Below, piece after piece: positions 16,121 through 25,464 of a DNA stretch of 64,000 nt. The DNA is from JAAXHF01 sp963665955. GTDB taxonomy: Bacteria; Desulfobacterota; Binatia; Bin18. Below the pieces are notes generated by a model. That model had not been told where the DNA came from. It made no database searches and saw only the letters and a list, made by a program, of their open reading frames with translations. The stretch covers positions 2,356,001-2,420,000 of the forward strand of contig OZ246887.1 of assembly GCA_965231765.1 (NCBI GenBank), read 5' to 3'. The first letter of the stretch is position 1. Every line of letters starts with the position of its first letter. The position numbers and the translations under genes were made by a program.

Positions 16121-17017
16121 ATGAAGATCGGATTTATTGGACTTGGTAATATGGGCGGCCCAATGGCATCACACCTCATTGCCGCCGGCCACTCAGTCAC
16201 CGTTCATGATGTACGCAAAGAAGCGGCGAACCCGCAGCTTGAAAAAGGCGCTCAGTGGGCGGACAGTCCGCGGGCTGTGGCAGCCGCCAGCGAAATTATG
16301 TTCACCTCACTGCCTGGTCCTAAACAGGTCGAGGAAGTTGCCCTGGGAGAGGGCGGTATTTTACAAGGTGCGGAGTCGGACACCGTGTATATTGATCTAT
16401 CAACCAGTTCGCCAACTCTCATTCGGGATATCTGTGCGACGTTTCAAGAACAGAAGGTGCATGTGTTAGATGCGCCAGTCAGCGGCGGTCCAGTTGGTGC
16501 GCAAGCGGCTACACTTGCGGTGATGGTCGGTGGAGACAAGGCGATCTACGAGCGCGTCAAACCGGTACTTGACGCGATTGGCAACAAGGTCTCATACGTC
16601 GGCGGCATCGGCTGTGGGGAAATCGCCAAGATTGTGCATAATATGATTGGGATTAGCACCCTGTCCCTCTTGGCCGAAGGATTGACGCTGGGCGTCAAAG
16701 CTGGGGTTGAGCCGCAAGCCCTGCTCCAGGCGATCCAAGACGGCGCGGTTGGGCAAGGCTTGATGCTGAACTACATGATTCCAGAAGTCATCTTCAAAGG
16801 CGATTTTGACCACGCCCGTTTTGCGCTGCGTTGGGCCCGCAAAGACATCGGGCTGGCAACTGAGCTGGGGCGCGAGTTTGAGGTGCCCCTGAGTTTGGCT
16901 AACGCTGTCGAGCAGGAATTTGTTGAAGGCATGGCCCGTGGCTGGGGCGACCGGGATTCTTCCGCTCCTTTTGCATTACAGGAAGAGCGGGCTGGGGTGA
17001 CGGTTCGTAAAAAGTAG
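16121..17017 (+). CDS. NAD(P)-dependent beta-hydroxyacid dehydrogenase (3-hydroxyisobutyrate dehydrogenase family)
   Basis: The protein has 298 residues. It opens MKIGFIGLGNMGGPMASHL, the family Rossmann motif, and has the substrate-binding signature VLDAPVSGGPVGAQA and the catalytic-lysine helix GCGEIAKIVHNM, with the conserved lysine present. The family oxidises 3-hydroxy acids to semialdehydes or 2-keto products. It follows DUF35 by ten bases with a strong AGGAGG, so it is the third gene of this operon. It could oxidise the product of the upstream aldolase-like complex. Confidence 0.9.
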   Translation: MKIGFIGLGNMGGPMASHLIAAGHSVTVHDVRKEAANPQLEKGAQWADSPRAVAAASEIMFTSLPGPKQVEEVALGEGGILQGAESDTVYIDLSTSSPTLIRDICATFQEQKVHVLDAPVSGGPVGAQAATLAVMVGGDKAIYERVKPVLDAIGNKVSYVGGIGCGEIAKIVHNMIGISTLSLLAEGLTLGVKAGVEPQALLQAIQDGAVGQGLMLNYMIPEVIFKGDFDHARFALRWARKDIGLATELGREFEVPLSLANAVEQEFVEGMARGWGDRDSSAPFALQEERAGVTVRKK

Positions 17018-17037
17018 GAGTTGCCTGGAGGAGAATG

Positions 17038-17059
17038 GGGACGCACTCCAGTGCGTCCC
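17038..17059. terminator. Hairpin between convergent genes
   Basis: A perfect 9-base stem (GGGACGCAC and its complement) with a 4-base loop lies just after the dehydrogenase stop and before the convergent HbpS-like stop. A short T-containing stretch follows. It is placed to end transcription from both sides. Confidence 0.65.
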
Positions 17060-17069
17060 GTGTGTGGGT

Positions 17070-17570
17070 TTACTCCGCCCCAATCGCATCCAGTCCAGCC
17101 TGCGCCGCTTCAATATCTTCGGCTTCTGTGCCACCACTGGCCCCAACTCCACCGAGCAGCTTGCCACCGACCATGATCGGTAAGCCGCCGCCCGCCGGCA
17201 GCAAGGGCTCGCCGATCAGCTTTTGCACGTTTTTAAACAGCTGGGGGCGACCCGTGGCAAACTCTTGGACTGAGGCGGAGGGACGGCCGAAGGTGGCCGA
17301 GGTCAGGGCTTTGCTATGGGCCACCTTAGGCGTCATCCAGCGCGTACCGTCCATACGGACCATGGCCACCGGACGCCCAGAATTATCGACTACGGCAAAG
17401 CTCATCGCCCAGCCTTCCTGTTCCGCTTTGGCTTTGGCCGCAGCAATAATCGACTCGGCCATGGCCAAGCTGACCATACTCGGCGCGCTGGCTTCTTGGG
17501 CCCGCGCCAAAGGGGAGCTGAGGACAAAGCTGACAATGATCCAAAGTCCGACGAGAGATATCTTTTTCAT
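17070..17570 (-). CDS. Exported GlcG/HbpS-like (DUF336) heme- or cofactor-binding protein
   Basis: The 166-residue protein begins with a signal peptide (KK, a hydrophobic core, then ARAQE), so it is probably periplasmic. The mature part has the DUF336 layout: AESIIAAAKAKAEQEGW, AVVDNSGRPVAMVRMDGT, AHSKALTSATFGRPS, and a final GGLPIMVGGKLLGGVGASGG. Family members bind heme or corrinoid and assist degradation enzymes. The gene follows the D-aminoacylase gene by 78 bases and may be cotranscribed. Confidence 0.88.
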   Translation of the reverse strand: MKKISLVGLWIIVSFVLSSPLARAQEASAPSMVSLAMAESIIAAAKAKAEQEGWAMSFAVVDNSGRPVAMVRMDGTRWMTPKVAHSKALTSATFGRPSASVQEFATGRPQLFKNVQKLIGEPLLPAGGGLPIMVGGKLLGGVGASGGTEAEDIEAAQAGLDAIGAE

Positions 17571-17648
17571 GCGTTTTATCGCTCCTTTCTTCCGGTCCTT
17601 GGCAACGCCCCAGCGGGGCGTCGCTGCGATGGAGATTCGATTTTCAGC

Positions 17649-19331
17649 CTACAATCCCCCGGCCCGCAGCACCTGACCAGGCATTGCCCCGGTGTGTTGC
17701 TGTCCGGAATACAATACCTCGCCATTCACCAGCGTATACTGTACCCCCTGGGCAGGCATGACCAAACGTCGGCCGCCACCTGGCAGATCATAGCGCATCT
17801 CAGGCCGTCGCCCTGAACCAATGGTGTTGTAATCAAAAATCGCAATATCGGCAGCCATCCCCTGAGCAAGCCGCCCGCGGTCTTGAATCCCAAAGAAACG
17901 CGCCGGCTCGGTCGTCAAACGCTGGACGGCATGCTCTAAGGTCAAGACTTGTTTCTCTCGGACCCAGGTTCCGAGCAGATAGGTGCAATAGCCAGCATCG
18001 CACAACATATCAACGTGTGCCCCGCCATCAGACAAACCAATCATGGCTCGTGGATCGGTAATCAGCTCAGGAATCAAGTCGTCATTGGCGTTGAACAAGA
18101 CGATTGTGTACTGCAGTTGCAGATCGTCTTCGAGAGCCAGGTCCAGAAAAGTATCGAGCCCATCTGTGCCCCGTTGGGCAGCAATCTCAGCGACCGTCTT
18201 GCCTTCCAACGATTTCAGAGCTGGGTTGCTGACTTCTTTGACTTCCAGTCGCTCCCAGTTGCCAGAGAAAATACGCGGGGTTTCAAGCTCTGTGCGAAAC
18301 GTCTGGCGGAAATTGGGATCACGGTAGACCCGTATTTGCTCTTCGACTGGGCGGTTAAAGACCGGGTTCCAAGACGGATGGTTGGCAAAAATAAACGGAT
18401 TGCGCAGATCAATCTGAATCACAAACGGCCGACAGGTGACCTGCGGTACGCCGCCGCGTTTGATCAAGGGATCGGCCTTGGCCAACATTGCTGGCCCGGC
18501 GTCGGGTTTGTCGTCCCGGCTGATCACGCCAAGCCACGTGACCGGTCGGCCACTCTCTGTCAGCAAGAAATCAACCAGATCATATTCCTCGTCCGAGAGT
18601 TCTCCTGCGGTTGCCGTGAGCGCGAGTTCCATTGCCCCCCGCCCGAGATCTTTGAGGACATTGGCATACGCTTTGAGTTCATCACGGCTCGCTTGGCGAC
18701 AGGCCAGCGGACGGGCTTGATAGCCAATGTGTTGCGGAATAGCCGTTGTCGTGATGCCTAAGGCCCCCGCTAGCATGGCCTCACGCAGCAGCGCCTGGAT
18801 CTGGCTTGTCTCTTCCGGGGTTGCTACCCGGTCCATGGATTCCTCACCCATGACAAAATGGCGGAACGGAGTCAGCGGGGCGAGAAAACCCAAGTTGATC
18901 CCCGAGCCACGTTTTTGGGCGGCCTGCATGTATTCCGGAAAACTGACCCAGTCCCACGCAATGCCTTTACTCAGGACATCAATCGGAATCGCCTCAACAT
19001 TCACCAAATCCCACGCCGCGATTTCTTGGTTCTCTGGCCGACATGGAGCCAGGCCGACCCCACAATTGCCCATGACCACACTCGTCACCCCATGCCAGCT
19101 TGAACAACTGATCAGCGGGTCCCAACAAATCTGGGCATCATAATGGGTGTGCGGATCAATAAACCCTGGTGAGACAATCAGATCTGACGCGTCAATGACC
19201 TGCGTGGCTCCCTCTTTGATCTTGCCAATCTCGGCAATCCGGCCATTGGCTATAGCGATATCTGCTCGAAAGCTTGGTGCACCAGTCCCGTCAACAACCG
19301 TGCCATTTCTAATGAGTACGTCGTAAGCCAT
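17649..19331 (-). CDS. N-acyl-D-amino-acid deacylase / D-aminoacylase family amidohydrolase
   Basis: The protein has 560 residues, usual for this family. It opens with the amidohydrolase beta-sandwich (DVLIRNGTVVDGTG), then the metal site GFIDPHTHYD, the conserved metal cysteine region VVMGNCGVGLAPCRP, and the late IGLSDGGAHVDML motif. Such enzymes hydrolyse N-acyl-D-amino acids or related amides or carbamates using zinc. No export signal is present. A GAGGAGG site precedes the ATG. Confidence 0.9.
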   Translation of the reverse strand: MAYDVLIRNGTVVDGTGAPSFRADIAIANGRIAEIGKIKEGATQVIDASDLIVSPGFIDPHTHYDAQICWDPLISCSSWHGVTSVVMGNCGVGLAPCRPENQEIAAWDLVNVEAIPIDVLSKGIAWDWVSFPEYMQAAQKRGSGINLGFLAPLTPFRHFVMGEESMDRVATPEETSQIQALLREAMLAGALGITTTAIPQHIGYQARPLACRQASRDELKAYANVLKDLGRGAMELALTATAGELSDEEYDLVDFLLTESGRPVTWLGVISRDDKPDAGPAMLAKADPLIKRGGVPQVTCRPFVIQIDLRNPFIFANHPSWNPVFNRPVEEQIRVYRDPNFRQTFRTELETPRIFSGNWERLEVKEVSNPALKSLEGKTVAEIAAQRGTDGLDTFLDLALEDDLQLQYTIVLFNANDDLIPELITDPRAMIGLSDGGAHVDMLCDAGYCTYLLGTWVREKQVLTLEHAVQRLTTEPARFFGIQDRGRLAQGMAADIAIFDYNTIGSGRRPEMRYDLPGGGRRLVMPAQGVQYTLVNGEVLYSGQQHTGAMPGQVLRAGGL

Positions 19332-19439
19332 GGGTATCCTCCTCTAGGAGCCGTGGTAGCGTACTGCAAAAGCCCGCGTCAAGAGGAAGCCACCCCCAAC
19401 TCCAATCGCCATGCTGGGATAAGACAGAGACACCACGTT

Positions 19440-20540
19440 TCACGTTTCTTCCTCTTCATCTGGAAAATCGCGCACCAGCCACGGTGTCCTGCCTCCGCCT
19501 GAGGGTGCGGCCATGCGGGCCAGCCAACTGGCACGGGTCGTGAGTTTCTTGCGCGACAGGATGTTTGTGTCTACAAGGAGCGCCTCAAGCGCAGCCAGCC
19601 AGCACTCGTAATACGTCGGTCTGAATGCAGGCTCGTGTTGGTCAGCCTCAGCAATCTGAGCAATCAAACGTTCCTGAAATTCGGACCAGACGTACCGGCC
19701 TTGCTCACACACAGCGACGGCTATGGCAAAGGCGATGCCTTCCCATGCATCCTGAAAAATCAGCTCACCACTTTGACGCGGCAGGGCACCCTCGCCTTGC
19801 ATGTCGGCAACCCGACGGTGCGCAATTGTTTGGGTTGTCTTGCTATCGAGTTGGACCTCCGCCACACCAATCATGGCATCCCGAGTGACAAGCCCAGCCA
19901 GTTCGTCTTCGCTCATCTGTTCTGTTCCAGCCGGCCGTTGGGGCAAAACCATGTAGCGGGTTTGGGCGCTACTATTCCAAACTAAGATCTCCCGCTCAGC
20001 ACTGATCTCCAGACCAAACTCACTCAGCACTTCGCGGGGTCTGCCACCGATGCGCGATCGGTAGGCCTGGCTTTTATACCAAAACGGCGGCAGGCCCAGG
20101 ACTGGCCACGGATAACACGAGCACAAGGCGCACACGACTGCGTTATGGACGCTTGGGGTGTTTTCCACCACCATCAAGCGCTCGCCCTGTAAGCCGCCAA
20201 AACCCAGTTCGGCAATAGCGTCCGCCCCATTCAGCACCAGGCGTTTTTTAAAAGCCGGGTCTAGCCAAGCCCGCGCAACAACTCTGGCGCCATTCAAAGG
20301 CCCAATGTCATTTTCATACGCGTTCAGGACAGCATCGAGATCCGCAGGAGTGATGACCGCGTCCTCTTCTAAGACAGACTCAATCGCTTTGGCTTGGACC
20401 TCTCGCGCCTTATTTTCTGTTCGGCTTAATTGGCGTTGAGTGTAGGCTGGCGCTGGTCCATGTGCATCGTGATCGTTGTGATCATTATGGTCATCATGAT
20501 CAGGGCGCTGGTCATGATCAGGGTCGTGCCGGTCGCTCAT
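19440..20540 (-). CDS. Nitrile hydratase alpha-subunit domain fused to a beta-N/accessory-like domain, with His/Asp-rich N-terminus
   Basis: I use the ATG at 20540, giving 366 residues. Residues 3-29 are extremely rich in His and Asp, a likely metal-binding tail. Residues about 45-235 are a nitrile hydratase alpha domain with the metal site C137-A-L-C140-S141-C142, the claw that binds Co or Fe in the low-spin centre, followed by PWPVLGLPP and an SRIGGRPREVL block. After a linker, residues about 260-350 (FQDAWEGIAFAIAVAV..., YYECWLAALE) resemble the nitrile hydratase accessory/beta N-terminal domain. No separate beta gene is adjacent. The start is uncertain, as no clear ribosome site precedes either ATG candidate (20540 or 20648). 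Confidence 0.8.
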   Translation of the reverse strand: MSDRHDPDHDQRPDHDDHNDHNDHDAHGPAPAYTQRQLSRTENKAREVQAKAIESVLEEDAVITPADLDAVLNAYENDIGPLNGARVVARAWLDPAFKKRLVLNGADAIAELGFGGLQGERLMVVENTPSVHNAVVCALCSCYPWPVLGLPPFWYKSQAYRSRIGGRPREVLSEFGLEISAEREILVWNSSAQTRYMVLPQRPAGTEQMSEDELAGLVTRDAMIGVAEVQLDSKTTQTIAHRRVADMQGEGALPRQSGELIFQDAWEGIAFAIAVAVCEQGRYVWSEFQERLIAQIAEADQHEPAFRPTYYECWLAALEALLVDTNILSRKKLTTRASWLARMAAPSGGGRTPWLVRDFPDEEEET

Positions 20541-20689
20541 GAGCCACACGATACTGCCCGGCAGGTAGCGAGTCAACGGTTCGCGCTGGGGCCTGCCCCT
20601 CACCCCACCCTTACCCCTCCGGGCTGGCCTTTTTGTGTGTTTGTGCATATGTAGGCGGGACTATTCTTGTCAGAGACGAGGTTGAAGGC

Positions 20690-21991
20690 ATGCAATCAAA
20701 CACAGCGGACACTACGACTCCTAGCTGGTCACCGGCGGCGGTTGAGGAGATTGCTCAGAAAATTGGGACTCCTTTCCTGCTGTATCAAGCAGATACCATT
20801 CGCACCAAGATCGCTGAGATCAAAGAGATGACCACGCCTGCTGGCCTACAGGCCCGGTTTGCGATGAAAGCCTGCTCGGGACACCGCGTCTTACACGAAA
20901 TGCGGGAAGGCGGCATCTGGATTGATGCGGTGTCCGGCAATGAAGTCCTGCGGGCAATGAAAGCCGGCTTTCCATCCGGTCAGAACCCGCCAGCGATTCT
21001 GTATACCTCAGATGTCTTTCGCGACAATGCGCTTGAGGTCATTCGCCGCGAAAATATTCTGCCCAATGTCGGTACGCCGTCTATGCTTGGTGCCCTCGCC
21101 CAAGCCGGCTATCGGGGGTCTATCGGCCTGCGTCTCAACCCCGGCTTTGGCCATGGGCATGTCAAAGAGTGCGATACTGGCGGCCCGAGTTCCAAGCATG
21201 GCCTGTGGTTTGAAGATATCCAGGACATTAAAAACCAAGTCGAAGCGTCTGGCCTGACCGTCCAACTGCTGCATGCCCATATTGGCACCGGCCCGCAGAT
21301 TTCCGAGTTTCAAGCGAATATGCGCCGTTTGGCCGATTTTTTTGTGGACTCTCTCAAACTCTTCCCCCAGGTGGATGCGATTAACTTCGGGGGGGGTATT
21401 CCGCATCCGTACAAACCTGACGCGCCGAGGATACATCTGGCAGACATCGGCACCATATTCCGCGAAGCGCAGCAATCGTTCAGTGCAGCGGCGGGTCGTC
21501 AGATTCGGGTCGAAATTGAGCCGGGCCGCTTTTTTGTGGCTGATGGCGCAGCGTTGATTACCCGTGTCCATGGTCTCAAATCTACTCAGACTAACAAAAA
21601 AGGCCCCGGTCAGAAGTTTGTGATGGTCGATGCCGGTTTCTGCGATTTGGTCCGGCCGGCCATGTATGGCTCCTACCATCATATCGAAGTGCTGGGCAAA
21701 ACCGGCCAACCCGAGGAAGATCTGGTAGTTGCCGGCCCCATGTGTGAGTCGGGCGATGTGTTTACCCGCGACGCGGGTGAAGTCTTAGACCCACGCTCGC
21801 TACCCACCCCAGACGTGGGTGATCTGATCGCCATACACGATGCCGGTGCCTACGGGGAAACCATGAGTTCCAACTACAATTCGCTCGGGCGGGTGCCCCA
21901 AGTGTGGTGTGATGATAACGGCGTGCACCTCATGTCCCGCCGCCAAACGCTAGAAGATATTATTCGGACAGAGTGTTTTGAGAAATTGTAG
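20690..21991 (+). CDS. lysA: Diaminopimelate decarboxylase-like PLP enzyme
   Basis: The protein has 433 residues of the alanine-racemase-fold decarboxylase family. The PLP lysine is in RFAMKACSG, the substrate histidine region in LLHAHIGTG, the phosphate-binding loop in NFGGGIPHP, then EIEPGRFFVADG, the catalytic CESGD and HDAGAYG. This is the LysA pattern, making L-lysine from meso-diaminopimelate. I start at ATG 20690 with GAAGG upstream; a TTG 57 bases earlier is unsupported. The upstream neighbour is divergent. Related enzymes of this family in secondary pathways could look similar, so orthology is probable, not certain. Confidence 0.88.
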   Translation: MQSNTADTTTPSWSPAAVEEIAQKIGTPFLLYQADTIRTKIAEIKEMTTPAGLQARFAMKACSGHRVLHEMREGGIWIDAVSGNEVLRAMKAGFPSGQNPPAILYTSDVFRDNALEVIRRENILPNVGTPSMLGALAQAGYRGSIGLRLNPGFGHGHVKECDTGGPSSKHGLWFEDIQDIKNQVEASGLTVQLLHAHIGTGPQISEFQANMRRLADFFVDSLKLFPQVDAINFGGGIPHPYKPDAPRIHLADIGTIFREAQQSFSAAAGRQIRVEIEPGRFFVADGAALITRVHGLKSTQTNKKGPGQKFVMVDAGFCDLVRPAMYGSYHHIEVLGKTGQPEEDLVVAGPMCESGDVFTRDAGEVLDPRSLPTPDVGDLIAIHDAGAYGETMSSNYNSLGRVPQVWCDDNGVHLMSRRQTLEDIIRTECFEKL

Positions 21992-22071
21992 GAAACGTGA
22001 AACGTACAGGGAAGGGGCTGCTTTGGGGGAGGCGCAGAGGTCCATCTTGACGGGCAGGAGGGCCAAAAGAT

Positions 22072-22872
22072 ATGGATCTTGTGGGTATGAGGAGTCTCAG
22101 GATCTTTCCTCTCAGCTGTCTGTGTCTACTCTTTGTCAGTCCTGCATGGCTGCTCCATGCGCGTGCTGCTGAGAGCAGGCAGGCAACTCCCCAAACCGCC
22201 TTTTTCCAGGCCAATGCCTTGTATGCTCAAGGGAGCTATACCGAGGCGCTCCAGGCGTACGAACAACTCCTGGCCTCAGGCCTGGAGAGCAGCCCCTTGT
22301 ACTTCAATCTGGGCAATGCCTATTTCAAAATGGGCCAAACTGGCCACGCCATTCTGAACTATGAGCGCGCGCGACGCTTGGCACCCGGCGATACAGATAT
22401 TGAAACCAACCTGGTGTATGCGCGTTCTCTAACCGGAGCAGCCGCGTGTACACCCCGGCTGTGGCAGCGTCTGACTTTTCCACTCACCCACCAGGTGTCC
22501 ACCACCGCGCTGGTGTGGCTGACCAGCGGTGCGTATAGCCTGTGTCTCCTCGCCTTTGCCGGCTACCGGCTGTGGCCACGCCGTCCGCGCTGGTTGGTGT
22601 ATGTAGCTGTGGGCTTGATTGGGGTGGGTGTCATCGTTGGCAGCTCGCTGGCCCACCAGCTGTTTGTCGATGATTGGCAACGCCCAGCTGTTCTACTGGC
22701 CGCTGGAGAGAGCCCGATTCGCTTTGAACCGTCGGAGACGGGGACCGAACATTTTGTTCTCAAACAGGGAGCCTTGGTCCACATTCTAGATACCCGCTCG
22801 GACTGGCACCAGATTGCCCGCTGCGATGGGCGTCGCGGTTGGGTGGCGGCAGAAAACGTCGGCGAGTTATAG
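22072..22872 (+). CDS. BatE-like TPR/SH3 membrane protein
   Basis: The 266-residue protein has an N-terminal hydrophobic signal or anchor, then about two TPR units (residues 40-110: FFQANALYAQGSY, LYFNLGNAYFKMGQTGHAILNYERA). Two membrane segments follow, at about 145-165 and 175-195, and a C-terminal bacterial SH3 domain ends in RCDGRRGWVAAENV. This order is typical of BatE of aerotolerance-type Bat operons, though no batA, batB or batD gene is adjacent. It follows lysA by 80 bases. Confidence 0.8.
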   Translation: MDLVGMRSLRIFPLSCLCLLFVSPAWLLHARAAESRQATPQTAFFQANALYAQGSYTEALQAYEQLLASGLESSPLYFNLGNAYFKMGQTGHAILNYERARRLAPGDTDIETNLVYARSLTGAAACTPRLWQRLTFPLTHQVSTTALVWLTSGAYSLCLLAFAGYRLWPRRPRWLVYVAVGLIGVGVIVGSSLAHQLFVDDWQRPAVLLAAGESPIRFEPSETGTEHFVLKQGALVHILDTRSDWHQIARCDGRRGWVAAENVGEL

Positions 22873-22888
22873 TCGCGAGAGGTGCAAA

Positions 22889-22923
22889 CCGGATAACCAG
22901 CAACGCTATCGCTGATTATCCGG
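22889..22923. terminator. Hairpin between convergent genes
   Basis: CCGGATAA and its complement TTATCCGG flank a central section in which AGC pairs with GCT. A T-rich run follows about 50 bases later. It lies between the BatE-like stop and the convergent acyl-CoA dehydrogenase stop. Confidence 0.6.
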
Positions 22924-22983
22924 ATTCATCGTGATTTGAATTTGCCGCAATTGCTGAAAAAGAGATCCTTTTTTCAGTCTCGC

Positions 22984-24186
22984 CTAGCCCCACGTCGCAT
23001 CATCATCGCTCATCGAAATCCCAAACGCCGTCTTGCCCAGCAGCTCCAGGGTGTCATCGGCATCCACCGGATGGAACAACCCGGCTCGGACGTCGCGGAA
23101 GTAGCGCTCAAGCGGCAGCCGTTTGTAGTAGGAGATGCCGCCAACCGTCCGCATGGCTAAGTCAACCACGCGGACAGAATTTTCAATCGCGACCATGCGG
23201 GCGGCGACGCTTTTGCGGCTCCAGATGCGGATGTCGTCTTGTTCTATGTCTGCGCCCGCTTTCCACATCACCGCTCGTCCACTTTCGATGAGGATATCCA
23301 TCTCACCGACTTTGTTATACACGCTTGGCGAATGACTCATTGGCTTTTTGAGTGGAAAACGGGTGCGATCACGCATGAACTCGACCACAAAATTCCGGGC
23401 CGCAATCGCGATGCCTAAATAGACCGCTCCCATTGAGAAGGGGGCTTTCAAAAACAGACTCAACACTCCACCGCGAGTGAAGACTGGACGTTCCAGAAAA
23501 ATCGCATCATCTGGGATAAAGGCATCCTGGAGCTCGGTGCTGCGTGACTCGGTTGCCCGCATGCCCATCGTATTCCAGTCGTCTTTCATCAGCAGACCCT
23601 GGGTGTCGCGGGGAATGAGAAACGAAATAATCTTTCCCTCTTTGGGGTCATCACTCGGCCCCCACGTTGCTTCGGAAAAATAGCGATCAACAGCAATACT
23701 CTGGGTACTGAAGATCTTCTTCCCACTCACCTTCCAGCCGCCAGCCACCTGCTCGGCTGTGGCCTTGGGACGTAGTACAGTCACCGCGTTATCAGCCTCT
23801 GAGCCTGAGCCGCCAACAATCCAGCGGTTCTCAGCGATTTTTCGCAGCAAGGCTTCAGCCCGAGCGTCCTGCGTCGTCCGCCACACATCGGTCACTACGC
23901 CGAGGATATTAAAATGCATATTAATGGCCAAAGCGGTTGGACCGCAGCCCTGAGCCAGGCGCTCTTGGGCTTTGATGCGCTCCAACAGACTCGCGCCGCC
24001 GCCGCCCAGCTCAGCTGGGATGCTCATAATCGAATAGCCCGTCTCGCGGAGCTGGGCATAATTCTCGTGTGGGAATGAACGTTCCTCGTCGTGCTGGGCG
24101 GCACGCTTGGCAAAATCATCGGCCATAGTCCCCGCTAGGTCGACCCAGCCTTGCTCGCGTTCGGTGTAATGTTGTTGCATGTCCAT
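22984..24186 (-). CDS. Acyl-CoA dehydrogenase-fold flavoprotein
   Basis: The protein has 400 residues with the three-part acyl-CoA dehydrogenase layout: N-terminal helices, a central GWKVSGKKIFSTQS strand domain, and C-terminal helices with RTVGGISYYKRLPLERYFRDVRAG. The flavin region is intact. The C-terminal base position (VDADDTLELLG) has no clear catalytic glutamate, and the overall sequence is nearer the DszC/hydroxylase-type flavoproteins than true beta-oxidation dehydrogenases. A monooxygenase role is therefore possible. GAGGGG precedes the ATG. Confidence 0.87.
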   Translation of the reverse strand: MDMQQHYTEREQGWVDLAGTMADDFAKRAAQHDEERSFPHENYAQLRETGYSIMSIPAELGGGGASLLERIKAQERLAQGCGPTALAINMHFNILGVVTDVWRTTQDARAEALLRKIAENRWIVGGSGSEADNAVTVLRPKATAEQVAGGWKVSGKKIFSTQSIAVDRYFSEATWGPSDDPKEGKIISFLIPRDTQGLLMKDDWNTMGMRATESRSTELQDAFIPDDAIFLERPVFTRGGVLSLFLKAPFSMGAVYLGIAIAARNFVVEFMRDRTRFPLKKPMSHSPSVYNKVGEMDILIESGRAVMWKAGADIEQDDIRIWSRKSVAARMVAIENSVRVVDLAMRTVGGISYYKRLPLERYFRDVRAGLFHPVDADDTLELLGKTAFGISMSDDDATWG

Positions 24187-24250
24187 AACGTTCCCCTCTT
24201 TTGCCTATCTGTCCGATCCGTCTTGACTGTGTCCATCCATTTGAACTGTC

Positions 24251-25150
24251 TTATCTCGGCTGCAACCCAGCCTCCGCCGCAAAACGCTCCATCAATCGCA
24301 ACACCCCATCAAACTGATCGGTCCAGGCAAAAAACGCAAGAACCACATGATTCAGACCGGCTTGCTCGTAGCGGGGCAAGGCACGCAGCACGTCTTCAAA
24401 GGTCCGCTCGTATGACAGTGCGGCATAGGTCAAGGAGTGAGGATCGCGGCCTGCTTGCTCGGCCAAGCCTTTGATCGAGACAATATCTTTGGCAAAGCCA
24501 TCTGGGTCGCGCCAGAAGACATGCCCATACCAGCCGTCACCCAGGGTTGCCGTTCGGCGTAGCGCCCGCTTGCTATGACCTCCAATCCAGATTGGCGGAT
24601 ACGGTTTTTGGACTGGTTTGGGTTCACATTTCACGCCTGTAAATTTTTCGTAACGGCCATCAAACTGCGCCTCGTCTTGGGTCCATAGCGCCTGCATGAC
24701 ATGCAAGTACTCATCGGTCTGGTCACCCCGTTCATGGTACGGCGCATGCAGGAATTCAAATTCTTCTTTGAGCCAGCCAGCACCACTGCCGAGGATCACT
24801 CGTCCGTTGGATAGGACATCCATGGTCGCCACCATTTTAGCCGTCAGGATTGGATTCCGGTACGGGACGATCAGCACGCCTGTCCCCAAGCGGACAGTCT
24901 TGGTACATGCCGACACATAGGTTAGGACAGTCAGTGGGTCCAAGAAATTATCATTGCTGTCAACCGGAAACCGGCCTTCTGGATGGTATGGATACTTTGA
25001 CTCCAGCTGAGCTGGAAACACCACATGGTCGCCAACCCAGACTGAGTGAAAGCCCAAGTCATCGGCCTGCTGGGCGACGGTCTGGATGCGCTCAACAACA
25101 TGCTCGCGGGCAAACGCGCCAATATGGGGCAGGACAACGCCAAATTCCAT
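24251..25150 (-). CDS. LLM-class F420-dependent oxidoreductase
   Basis: The protein has 299 residues. Landmarks are MEFGVVLPHIG, ADDLGFHSVWVGDHVVFP, LGTGVLIVPYRNP, LSNGRVILGSGAGWL and PYPPIWIGGHSKRALRR. The SNGRVILGVGxGW form is typical of the F420-dependent LLM subgroup common in actinobacteria and some uncultivated phyla. AAGGAGGG precedes the ATG. It lies 64 bases upstream of the acyl-CoA dehydrogenase-type gene on the same strand, so a shared transcript and pathway are likely. Confidence 0.9.
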   Translation of the reverse strand: MEFGVVLPHIGAFAREHVVERIQTVAQQADDLGFHSVWVGDHVVFPAQLESKYPYHPEGRFPVDSNDNFLDPLTVLTYVSACTKTVRLGTGVLIVPYRNPILTAKMVATMDVLSNGRVILGSGAGWLKEEFEFLHAPYHERGDQTDEYLHVMQALWTQDEAQFDGRYEKFTGVKCEPKPVQKPYPPIWIGGHSKRALRRTATLGDGWYGHVFWRDPDGFAKDIVSIKGLAEQAGRDPHSLTYAALSYERTFEDVLRALPRYEQAGLNHVVLAFFAWTDQFDGVLRLMERFAAEAGLQPR

Positions 25151-25464
25151 GATCCCTCCTTATTCTTACCGACAGAGTATTGCGCCCTCCGTGATGGCAA
25201 GCACAATCCTACCAGCGTATTGCCACTTTTCACGCAAAAAGCCAAGGTTTGCCACGAATAAAAATCAGCAGGGATTTGAGCAAGGGTGCCCAGTCAGGTG
25301 AGAGATCGAGCAGTTCAGACAGAGCGGCAATCCACTCGATAGGACACGTGCGGAATGGGTACAGTTATGACTGCTGCCGGGCACAGGACCTCCACTTGGC
25401 ATAGGATGCAGAAAACCCCTCATTTGTTGCCCAGAAGGTCTCGCAGCATTATCCATTGTTATGC
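25151..25464. other. Intergenic region without a recognisable gene
   Basis: This 314-base stretch lies between the start of an LLM gene and the stop of the cyclase gene. Short open frames are present but lack ribosome sites. I saw no RNA gene, strong hairpin or repeat. Confidence 0.5.
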
